Shown one piece after another: positions 43,362 to 52,918 of a stretch of DNA of 52,918 nucleotides. The translations under genes were made by a program, and so were the position numbers. This DNA comes from Rhizobium sp. Q54 (GTDB lineage Bacteria > Pseudomonadota > Alphaproteobacteria > SMXS01): the NCBI GenBank assembly GCA_945907245.1, contig CAMDTB010000016.1:1-52918 (forward strand), given 5' to 3'. The notes under the pieces were generated by a model. The model did not search any database. It saw only the letters and a list, made by a program, of their open reading frames with translations, and had not been told where the DNA came from. Positions within the stretch are counted from its first letter, which is position 1. Each line of letters starts with the position of its first letter.

Positions 43362-45563
43362 TTGCCGGAGGCCGGGAGGTCGGCGGATGCCGCGACCGTG
43401 CGTGTGCTGCTGCCGCTCGGGCTGGACCTAGCATATGACTACCGGCCTCCGCCAGAGACGAACCTGCAAGCGGGCGATTTCGTCGAGGTGCCGCTGGGCA
43501 CCAAACGCCGCATCGGCGTGGTCTGGGACGACGATGCCGACGCGCCGCCGGCCGATCCGGAAAAGCTGCGCACCGTGCACGGCCGCGTCGATCTGCCGCC
43601 GCTGCCCGCGTCGACGCGGCGGTTCATCGAATGGGTGTCGCGCTACACCATGGCGCCGCTGGGCTCGGTGCTGCGCATGGCGATCGCCACGCCGTCGCTG
43701 TTCCAGCCGTCCAGGCCGGTCATCACCTACGCGCTGAGCGGCCTGGAGCCGGAGCGCATGACCGGCGCGCGCCAGCGGGTGATTGACCTGCTGCGGGACG
43801 GGCCGCCGCGCACGGTTGCCGATATCGCCGAAGCCGCCTCCGTCAGCGACGGCGTTGTTCGCGCCCTTGCCGGGCAGGGCGTGCTGGAGGCCATCGAGAA
43901 CGATCCGGACGCCGGCTTCATGGAGCCGCCGCCCGATCCGGAAACACCGGGACCCGTGCTGTCCGCCGAGCAGCACGCGGCGGCCTCGGCGCTTGCCGCC
44001 AGAATCGGCGGCGGATTCGCGGCGCTGGCGCTCGAAGGCGTCACCGGGTCGGGCAAGACCGAGGTCTATTTCGAGGCGATCGCCGAGGCGCTGCGGCACG
44101 ACCGCGACGGTCAGGTGCTGGTGCTGGTGCCCGAGATCGCGCTGACCAACCAGCTGCTCGACCGGTTCGAGACCCGGTTCGGCGCCAAGCCCATGTCGTG
44201 GCATTCGGACCTGACCGGCCGGGCCCGCCGCGCCGCGTGGATGGGTGCGGCGTCTGGCGCGGCGCGGGTCGTCGTCGGCGCCCGCTCGGCGCTGTTCCTG
44301 CCGTTCCGGAGCCTGTCGCTGATCGTCGTCGACGAGGAGCACGACCCTGCCTACAAGCAGGAGGAGCAGGTGATCTACCATGCCCGCGACATGGCGGTGG
44401 TGCGCGCCTCGCTGATGAAGTGCCCGATCGTGCTGGTGTCGGCGACTCCCTCGCTGGAGACCATGGTCAATTGCTGGACCGGCAAGTACGAGCGGGTCCA
44501 CCTGCCGACCCGCCACGGCGGCGCGACCATGCCGCTGATCGAGGCGGTCGACATGCGGCGCGAGGACACCGCGCGCGGCCGCTGGATCTCGCCCCGGCTG
44601 GAAGCGGACCTGCGCGCCAACCTGGAAGCCGGCGAGCAGTCTCTGCTGTTCCTCAACCGTCGCGGCTATGCGCCGGCGGCCATCTGCAGGGCCTGCGGCA
44701 ACCGGGTGATGCGCGACAACTGCTCGGCGCCGCTGGTGGTCCACCGCTTCGGCAACCGGCTGCAGTGCCACCACTGCGATTTCTCCATGCCGATGCCGAA
44801 GCAGTGCCCGAAATGCGGCGCCGAAGGCACCATCATCGCCTATGGCCCCGGCGTGGAGCGCCTCGCCGAGGAAGTGGAGGCCCAGTTCCCCGGCGCGCGC
44901 GTCGCCATCATGGCCAGCGACACCGTCCGCACCGCCCGGGAGGCGCAGGCGTTCATCGAGCGCATCGAGAAGCACCAGCTCGACATCGTCATCGGCACCC
45001 AGCTGGTCACCAAGGGCCACCATTTCCCCATGCTGACCCTGGTCGGCATCGTCGATGCCGACCTGGGCCTGTCGGGCGGCGACCTGCGGGCCGGCGAGCG
45101 CACCTACCAGCAGCTGTGGCAGGTGGCCGGCCGCGCGGGCCGCGCCGAGCGGCCGGGCCGGGTGCTGGTGCAGACCTACATGCCCGAGCATCCGGTGATG
45201 CAGGCGCTGATCGGCGGCGACGGCCCGGCGTTCTACCGCAACGAGGCGGCCGAGCGGGAAGCGGCGGGCTGGCCGCCCTATGGCAGGCTGGCGGCGCTGA
45301 TCCTGTCGGGCGTGAACGAGGCCGACGTGGCGGCCCACGCCCGGGCACTGTCGTCGCGCGCCCCGCGCGGCGCCGATTTCACCGTGATGGGGCCGGCGCC
45401 GGCGCCCTATGCGAGGCTGCGCGGGCGCTTCCGCCACCGCTTCCTGATCAGGGCCAGGCGGAGTGTCGACATGCAGGCCCTGATACGCGGCTGGCTGGCG
45501 CAAGTGCCTGAAAAGAGTAGTGTTCGGGTCGCTGTCGACATCGACCCCTACAGCTTTCTGTGA
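43362..45563 (+). CDS. priA: Primosomal protein N' (replication restart helicase PriA), one Cys ligand missing
   Basis: 733 residues from a TTG; a GTG at 43398 is an alternative. DNA-binding N-terminus VRVLLPLGLDLAYDYRPP; Walker A LEGVTGSGKTEVYFEAI; LVPEIALTNQLLDRF; DEEH in LIVVDEEHDPAYKQEE; VLVSATPSLE; helicase motif QVAGRAGRAERPG. The zinc region reads CRACGNRVMRDNCSAPLVV, then CHHC and CPKC. The usual pattern has a fourth pair, CPxC, where this protein has RDNC, so 7 of 8 zinc cysteines are present. It restarts stalled replication forks. Confidence 0.95.
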   Translation: MPEAGRSADAATVRVLLPLGLDLAYDYRPPPETNLQAGDFVEVPLGTKRRIGVVWDDDADAPPADPEKLRTVHGRVDLPPLPASTRRFIEWVSRYTMAPLGSVLRMAIATPSLFQPSRPVITYALSGLEPERMTGARQRVIDLLRDGPPRTVADIAEAASVSDGVVRALAGQGVLEAIENDPDAGFMEPPPDPETPGPVLSAEQHAAASALAARIGGGFAALALEGVTGSGKTEVYFEAIAEALRHDRDGQVLVLVPEIALTNQLLDRFETRFGAKPMSWHSDLTGRARRAAWMGAASGAARVVVGARSALFLPFRSLSLIVVDEEHDPAYKQEEQVIYHARDMAVVRASLMKCPIVLVSATPSLETMVNCWTGKYERVHLPTRHGGATMPLIEAVDMRREDTARGRWISPRLEADLRANLEAGEQSLLFLNRRGYAPAAICRACGNRVMRDNCSAPLVVHRFGNRLQCHHCDFSMPMPKQCPKCGAEGTIIAYGPGVERLAEEVEAQFPGARVAIMASDTVRTAREAQAFIERIEKHQLDIVIGTQLVTKGHHFPMLTLVGIVDADLGLSGGDLRAGERTYQQLWQVAGRAGRAERPGRVLVQTYMPEHPVMQALIGGDGPAFYRNEAAEREAAGWPPYGRLAALILSGVNEADVAAHARALSSRAPRGADFTVMGPAPAPYARLRGRFRHRFLIRARRSVDMQALIRGWLAQVPEKSSVRVAVDIDPYSFL

Positions 45564-45601
45564 ACGCTGGTCAGCCCTTCAAAAATGCCGCCCTGACTCG
45601 G

Positions 45602-45666
45602 TTGCATGGAGCATACCGCTGTGTTAACACTCCGGCCGTCTCGCGGGTGCGAATACCCGGCGAGTG
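45602..45666 (+). promoter_or_regulatory. Putative atp promoter and structured leader
   Basis: TTGCAT (45602-45607), a 16-bp spacer and TTAACA (45624-45629). The -10 lies within the perfect palindrome GTGTTAACAC (45621-45630). Downstream, CACTC (45628-45632) pairs with GAGTG (45662-45666), and inside it CGGGT-GCGAAT-ACCCG (45644-45659) forms a stem-loop. The remaining bases to 45743 include CCGCC-GGTTT-GGCGG. A 65-codon ORF across this region is not convincing. Confidence 0.4.
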
Positions 45667-45743
45667 CCTAAGAAATATGAGGAAATCCGCCGGTTTGGCG
45701 GGTCATTCCACCCCGAAGAACGTCTCAACGAAGAGTCGCCAAC

Positions 45744-46303
45744 TTGGCAGCCAATAGTTCCATGACATCGGGTGTGGCGGGGCGTTACGCCGCCGCGCTG
45801 TTCGACCTGGCGAAGGATGCCGGGTCGCTGGACACTGTCCACCAGGACCTGACCGACCTGAAGCGCCTGCTCGGCGAGAGCGCCGATCTGACCGAACTGG
45901 TCCGCAGCCCGCTGTTCTCGCGCGACGAGCAGACCCGCGCCATCGGCGCGGTGCTCGACAAGGCGGGCGCCAGCGACCTCACCAAGCGCTTCCTGTCCGT
46001 GGTCGCGAAGAACCGCCGCCTGTTCGCCCTGCGCGGCATGATCGACGCGTTCACCGCTTTGCTGGCCGACTTCCGCGGCGAGATGACCGCCCAGGTCAGT
46101 TCGGCCTATCCGCTGACCGTCAGTCAGACCGAAGAGCTGCGCGACACCCTGTCCACGCAACTCCGCCGCAAGATCCAGCTCGAGACCACCGTCGATCCCA
46201 GCCTGCTGGGCGGCCTCGTGGTCCGCGTCGGGTCGCGCATGATCGACAATTCGCTTCGCACGAAGCTTTCCAATATGCAGCTTGCCATGAAAGGGATTGG
46301 CTG

Positions 46304-46304
<1 letters not shown>
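45744..46304 (+). CDS. atpH: ATP synthase F1 subunit delta
   Basis: 186 residues from a TTG, giving [27 protein letters not shown], the expected family start; the ATG at 45762 lacks a ribosome binding site. Stator subunit linking F1 to the b subunits. The C-terminal [28 protein letters not shown] is the delta signature. First of atpHAGDC; F0 genes are not in the window, as is usual in alphaproteobacteria. Its stop overlaps the atpA ATG (TGATG). Confidence 0.95.
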
Positions 46305-47833
<1,529 letters not shown>

Positions 47834-47864
47834 GCCCTGAACGAAATACGGCGGGACCCATTGA

Positions 47865-48755
47865 ATGGCTAGCCTCAAGGACCTGAGGAACCGGATCAAA
47901 AGCGTCAAGTCGACGCAGAAGATCACTCGCGCCATGCAGATGGTGGCGGCCTCCAAGCTGCGCCGCGCGCAGGAAGCGGTGGAAGCGGGACGTCCCTACG
48001 CCCAGCGCATGGAAAAGGTGCTGGCGTCGCTGGCCGGCTCGCTGCTGGGCCAGCCGGGCGCGCCCGGCCTGCTCGTCGGCAACGGCAAGGACGACGTCCA
48101 CCTGCTGGTCGTTGCCACCGCCGAGCGCGGCCTGTGCGGCGCGTTCAACTCGTCCATCGTGCGGGCCGCGATCCAGAAGATCGAGCGCCTGAAGCGCGAG
48201 GGCAAGACGGTCAAGATCCTCGCCGTCGGCCGCAAGGGCGCCATCCAGCTGCGCCGCAACTACGGCAACCTGATCGTCGACGTCATCGAATATCCCGGTC
48301 TGCGCCAGATCGGCTTCGCCCAGGCGCAGCCGGTGGCCGAGCGGATCATCGCCATGTTCGAAGCCGGCGAGTTCGACGTCTGCAGCCTGTTCTACAACCG
48401 GTTCCAGTCCGTGATCAGCCAGATCGTCACCGAGATCCAGCTGATTCCGGCGCAGATCCCGGAAGTCCCCGCCGGCTCGATCAACGAAGGCCTTGGCCTT
48501 GCCGTCTACGAGTTCGAGCCCGACGAGGAAACCATCCTGCGTGAGCTGCTGCCGCGGAACCTTGCCGTACAGGTGCTGCGGGCGCTGCAGGAGAACGCGG
48601 CGTCCGAGCAGGGCGCGCGCATGTCCGCCATGGACAACGCGACGCGCAACGCCGGCGAGCTGATCAACGGCCTCACGCTGACCTACAACCGTACCCGGCA
48701 GGCCGTCATCACGACGGAACTGATCGAAATCATCGCCGGCGCCGAAGCGCTGTAG
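47865..48755 (+). CDS. atpG: ATP synthase F1 subunit gamma
   Basis: 296 residues. Rotor shaft. N-terminal coiled-coil [38 protein letters not shown]; central [20 protein letters not shown]-terminal coiled-coil ending [49 protein letters not shown]. Length and place in the operon are normal. Confidence 0.98.
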   Translation: MASLKDLRNRIKSVKSTQKITRAMQMVAASKLRRAQEAVEAGRPYAQRMEKVLASLAGSLLGQPGAPGLLVGNGKDDVHLLVVATAERGLCGAFNSSIVRAAIQKIERLKREGKTVKILAVGRKGAIQLRRNYGNLIVDVIEYPGLRQIGFAQAQPVAERIIAMFEAGEFDVCSLFYNRFQSVISQIVTEIQLIPAQIPEVPAGSINEGLGLAVYEFEPDEETILRELLPRNLAVQVLRALQENAASEQGARMSAMDNATRNAGELINGLTLTYNRTRQAVITTELIEIIAGAEAL

Positions 48756-48773
48756 ACCCCGAACGGGAGCTAG

Positions 48774-50201
<1,428 letters not shown>

Positions 50202-50225
50202 TAGCAGCCGCCGGAGAGCACCATC

Positions 50226-50633
50226 ATGGCAGACACACTTTCGTTCGAACTCGTCTCCCCCGACCGCCTGCTGATGTCGGCGCAGGTCGAGGCGGTGATG
50301 GTGCCCGGCACCGAAGGCGACATGACGGTGATGCCCGGCCACATGCCGCTCATCTCCACCCTGCGCGCGGCCGTCGTCGACGTCTACGCGACGTGGGGCG
50401 GCGCGCCCAGCACCCGGATCTTCGTGCGCGGCGGCTTCGTCGACGTGACCGGCGACCGGATCACCCTGCTCGCCGAGCACGCCACCAACCTGGCCGAGCT
50501 GGACCGCGCCGCGCTGGCCCAGGAAGTGCGCAATGCCGCCGAGGATGTCTCGCTGGCCAAGACCGATGCCGACCGTGCCCGCGCCCAGGCGCTGCATGAC
50601 AGCTTGAACGAATTGCTCAGCGCCGTAGAATAG
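50226..50633 (+). CDS. atpC: ATP synthase F1 subunit epsilon
   Basis: 135 residues. N-terminal beta sandwich: LSFELVSPDRLLMSAQVEAVMVPGTEGDMTVMPGHMPLISTLR, the family signature; RGGFVDVTGDRITLLAEHATNLAELD; then the helical hairpin involved in inhibition. Last gene of the atp operon. The next gene begins 31 bases on. Confidence 0.97.
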   Translation: MADTLSFELVSPDRLLMSAQVEAVMVPGTEGDMTVMPGHMPLISTLRAAVVDVYATWGGAPSTRIFVRGGFVDVTGDRITLLAEHATNLAELDRAALAQEVRNAAEDVSLAKTDADRARAQALHDSLNELLSAVE

Positions 50634-50664
50634 CGCGCAGTTCCGCCAGCAGCAGCGAAACGGG

Positions 50665-51507
50665 GTGGCATTGAGCCGGTATTGGACTCTCGACGATATC
50701 GACTGGAGCGCGTTCCGTCCCGAGCTGGTGGACCGGCAGCTGCTCGCGACCATCAAGGCCGCGTCGCTGGTCGAGGCCAACGCACCCGATTACGTCACCT
50801 ATCTGTGCAACGTGTTCCGCGGCGACGACCCGCTGTGCGACGCGGTCCGGCTGTGGGGCGACGAGGAAGTGCAGCACGGCCGCGCGCTCGCCCGCTGGGC
50901 GTCCATGGCCGATCCGTCCTATGACCTCGATAAGGCCCTCGAGACGTTCCGCGCCTGCTACCAGCAGGTGCCGCTGGAATCAGATCAGTCGACCCGCGGC
51001 TCCAAGCCGGGCGAGCTGTTCGCCCGCTGCATCGTCGAAAGCGGCACGACCTCGTTCTATTCCGCCATGCACGACACGGTGGACGAGCCGGTGCTCAGGC
51101 AGATCGCCCGCAACATCGCCGCCGACGAGGTGCGCCACTACAAGCTGTTCCGCAGCCATCTGGACGCCTACGAGGCGCGCGGCGACAGCATCACCCGCAT
51201 GGCGCGGCTGAAGATCCTGGTCGAGCGCATCGCCGAGGTTGGCGACGACGAGTTCGGTTATGCCTACTACGCCGCCAACATCGCGCCGGTCAGCCAGGAG
51301 CCCTACGAGCGCGAGCGCTGCGCGGCGGCCTATGAGAGCGGCGCCTACGGCCTCTACCGGCGCGCCCACGTCGAAAAGGGCGTCCGCATGATGCTGCGCG
51401 CCGTGGGTTTCAACACCGCCAGCCCGGTGGTGAAGTTCAGCCTCCCGGTCGCCTGGCACCTGATGCGCCGCAAGCAGAAGAAGCTCGGCCGGCTGGCAGT
51501 GGCTTAA
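50665..51507 (+). CDS. Ferritin-like domain protein
   Basis: 280 residues from a GTG (a TTG at 50671 is an alternative). Four-helix ferritin-like fold with di-iron motifs: SLVEANAPDYVTYL, GDEEVQHGRALARW (E-E-x-x-H), CIVESGTTSFYSAM and IAADEVRHYKLF (E-x-x-H). Rubrerythrin/ferritin-like proteins of this kind may act in iron or peroxide handling or as diiron oxidases; the reaction is unknown. The extra C-terminal 90 residues end in a basic segment RRKQKKLGR. It may be read through from atpC or be independent. Confidence 0.82.
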   Translation: MALSRYWTLDDIDWSAFRPELVDRQLLATIKAASLVEANAPDYVTYLCNVFRGDDPLCDAVRLWGDEEVQHGRALARWASMADPSYDLDKALETFRACYQQVPLESDQSTRGSKPGELFARCIVESGTTSFYSAMHDTVDEPVLRQIARNIAADEVRHYKLFRSHLDAYEARGDSITRMARLKILVERIAEVGDDEFGYAYYAANIAPVSQEPYERERCAAAYESGAYGLYRRAHVEKGVRMMLRAVGFNTASPVVKFSLPVAWHLMRRKQKKLGRLAVA

Positions 51508-51850
51508 GCCATCTCCGCAAAGCTCGGAATATCTGTCTTCGGCTCTAGCCGGAAAGCGGTCGGTTGGCGTTGACCGTTTCCTGGCGCAGAGTCCGCTATG
51601 GGTGGAGGCTGTGTGAAAACCCGATTAGCTGTCTCCGGTTTGGAATTTCTGTTCACCACACGGCCCCCGAAAGCACGAATGATTCAAGACAAAGCCCTCG
51701 GGGGCAACAAAATTGCCAGATATCCTAGGGCTACGTCGTTTTCACACAGCCTCGGTGGAAAGCGGCCATTGCATTGATCCGGCCATTGTCTAGGCTGAAG
51801 CTGTGTATTGCCATCGTTGACTGGGCAATGGCAGTTGGCTGGGCCTCACT
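51508..51850. other. Intergenic region with a MITE and no gene
   Basis: No ORF of interest. It holds a weak hairpin CGGTC...GACCG with TTT after it (51557-51579), a possible terminator of the ferritin-like gene, and the MITE-like element 51606-51753. The last 100 bases before the gene at 51851 have lower G+C and should hold its promoter, which I could not pinpoint. Confidence 0.4.
51606..51753. mobile_element. MITE-like element with terminal inverted repeats
   Basis: AGGCTGTGTGAAAAC (51606-51620) and GTTTTCACACAGCCT (51738-51752) are perfect inverted repeats; one more G/C pair extends them to 16 bp. The pentamer GGTGG lies at 51601-51605 and again at 51754-51758, possible target-site duplications. 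Inside, GCCCCCGA (51663-51670) and TCGGGGGC (51698-51705) form a second stem. There is no transposase ORF. Ends of the GGCTGTGTGAAAAC type occur in bacterial insertion sequences, so this may be a non-autonomous derivative. Confidence 0.7.
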
Positions 51851-52303
51851 ATGGATCAAGCAAAGCGATATTTGGATGAAAAATGCCCCGGCGGGCGTCT
51901 GGCGGGATTGAAGGTCGTTCCCGCGCAGCGAGTAGCCGAAATTGCGCGCCTATATCCATGGATATCGAAGCAGTACCTGCAATTCATAGCCGATATCGGC
52001 GTTGGCAACTCTCCTCTTCTGAACATCTACGAACCGGAACCGTTGGAAGCCGTTGCAAGGGACCCAAGCTACCAGCTTTACCGTACTCCCAGCCATGTAA
52101 GAGCTTTCGGTCTTCTGAGAGGAGGATTTCGGCTGTCCAGAGACGTCGTCATGATTGCCGATGTGGGTGCGGCCTGGCGGTATTGTCTTAGCAAGAAGGA
52201 CCCATCGGCGGTGTTCTGCTTCGATATGGCAAGCGGAGATCTGATGCGGGAAGCGGACGGCTTCTTTCATTGGATCGACAACGACCTTCTGCAGCAGCCC
52301 TGA
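51851..52303 (+). CDS. SMI1/KNR4 (SUKH)-like protein
   Basis: 150 residues with noticeably lower G+C than the atp region. PWISKQYLQFIADIGVGNSPLLNIYEPEPLEAVARDPSY has the SUKH look (a long helix, then a G-x-G turn and a short strand), and DVVMIADVGAAWRYCLSKKDPSAVFCFDMASGDLMREADGFFHWIDNDLL resembles the rest of the fold. SUKH proteins are often immunity proteins of polymorphic toxins. The family call is from memory and needs a profile search. A MITE lies just upstream. Confidence 0.6.
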   Translation: MDQAKRYLDEKCPGGRLAGLKVVPAQRVAEIARLYPWISKQYLQFIADIGVGNSPLLNIYEPEPLEAVARDPSYQLYRTPSHVRAFGLLRGGFRLSRDVVMIADVGAAWRYCLSKKDPSAVFCFDMASGDLMREADGFFHWIDNDLLQQP

Positions 52304-52435
52304 AGGCTAGGCCTCTGGCTATGCAGACGGCCGCAATGGGCCGGAGGCAATTCAGGTACTAACAGCCCGTAACCGTCCGGACTGGGTCGATTCCAGCCTG
52401 GCTGCTGAGGCGGGAAAGCGGACATACCGCTTGCA

Positions 52436-52918
52436 TTAAGAGGGACGATAGTCCTCGTCCTTAGGCACGGGCTCGGTGTTGTGCTCTGCAGTTTCCTCTG
52501 CCGCTAGTAGTAGCGCCTCAATCTGCGCTGCATCGCCGTGCGTGATCCTGTCCGCGATCAGGCGCGCGATGTCTCGCAGTCCGAACATCCAGGCAAACGC
52601 GACTGAATCCATCTGCTTCATGGTGTCCGAGTCATATCGCACTGTCGGATCCAAACCTGCGTCCAGCAGCCGTCGTGCTATCTTGAGACGATCACTGGGT
52701 GAATTGCCGCTTTGGTGTACCGGGTGACCATCCATGGCGGATCCGGCGATGCAGCCGAACAAGGCGTTCGTAAGCGGGGTGTCGACATTAAGATTGGCGC
52801 CAAGGCTCAGCAATCGGTCGACGACCCTTAGTTGATTTCGGGCCGCTGCTTCCTCGAGTGGGGTGGCCCCGTCTCGGTTCTTGGCGTTCACGTCCGTCCC
52901 AGTTGCGACCAAGTATTC
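52436..52918 (-). CDS. Ankyrin-repeat protein (partial, runs off the right edge)
   Basis: The frame is open to the last base, so the 5' end is missing; about 160 residues are seen. The first part is a clear ankyrin repeat: GTDVNAKNRDGATPLEEAAARNQLRVVDRLLSLGANLNVDTPLTNALF, then a degenerate repeat DRLKIARRLLDAGLDPTVRYDSD. The C-terminus (EALLLAAEETAEHNTEPVPKDEDYRPS) is acidic. No signal is visible in the part present. G+C is lower than average. Its closeness to a SUKH-like gene and a MITE suggests an accessory island continuing to the right. Confidence 0.75.
   Translation of the reverse strand, partial: EYLVATGTDVNAKNRDGATPLEEAAARNQLRVVDRLLSLGANLNVDTPLTNALFGCIAGSAMDGHPVHQSGNSPSDRLKIARRLLDAGLDPTVRYDSDTMKQMDSVAFAWMFGLRDIARLIADRITHGDAAQIEALLLAAEETAEHNTEPVPKDEDYRPS

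Noticed and set aside
45560-45757. A 65-codon ORF between priA and atpH
   Set aside because: No ribosome binding site, no family-like pattern, overlaps atpH and lies in the structured atp leader.

Overview
The window is a high-GC (roughly two-thirds G+C by eye) chromosomal segment from an alphaproteobacterium, most likely a Rhodospirillales-type organism. The signs are the order ffh-rpsP-rimM-trmD-rplS-leuC-leuD-leuB-asd, an LDH-like malate dehydrogenase followed by sucCD-sucAB-lpd, an F1-only atpHAGDC operon, a fsa-DUF484-xerC set divergent from priA, and an mcl2-mch pair of the ethylmalonyl-CoA pathway. No rRNA, tRNA, CRISPR array or prophage was found. The assignment is by gene order and protein motifs only.

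Layout. 1-4003 (minus): partial mtaB and dapF, a low-GC orphan, two tandem CPBP intramembrane proteases and a DUF6817 protein. 4167-7041 (plus): an MDR oxidoreductase, an orphan small protein and a Rieske oxygenase alpha subunit. 7123-11206: a sulfide/persulfide and peroxide module made of an OsmC-like protein with a damaged start, a divergent ArsR-peroxiredoxin pair, a persulfide-dioxygenase-like MBL enzyme, and a DUF442-sulfide:quinone oxidoreductase fusion. 11277-14082: a methyltransferase, a 59-residue protein, a lipoprotein and a secreted protein. 14532-22534: SRP, ribosome-maturation and leucine/aspartate-family genes. 22726-25607: mcl2-mch, a GIY-YIG nuclease ORF framed by a perfect 32-bp inverted repeat, and an acetyltransferase. 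25844-39886: succinate dehydrogenase, zapE, mdh, succinyl-CoA synthetase and the 2-oxoglutarate dehydrogenase complex, which is half of the TCA cycle in one run. 40091-45563: a membrane protein, SET-xerC-DUF484-fsa (minus) and priA (plus). 45744-51507: F1-ATPase and a ferritin-like protein. 51508-52918: a 148-bp MITE-like element followed by two lower-GC genes (SUKH/SMI1-like and a truncated ankyrin-repeat gene).

Most of the window is conserved housekeeping. The most interesting parts are the REP-framed GIY-YIG unit (24710-25067), the sulfur module with its AT-rich divergent operator region (7123-11206), a strong palindrome carrying a consensus -10 in front of mdh, an intrinsic-terminator hairpin that ends just before the zapE start codon, a PriA lacking one zinc-ligand cysteine, and the MITE at the right end. 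I saw no clearly new multi-gene defence system.
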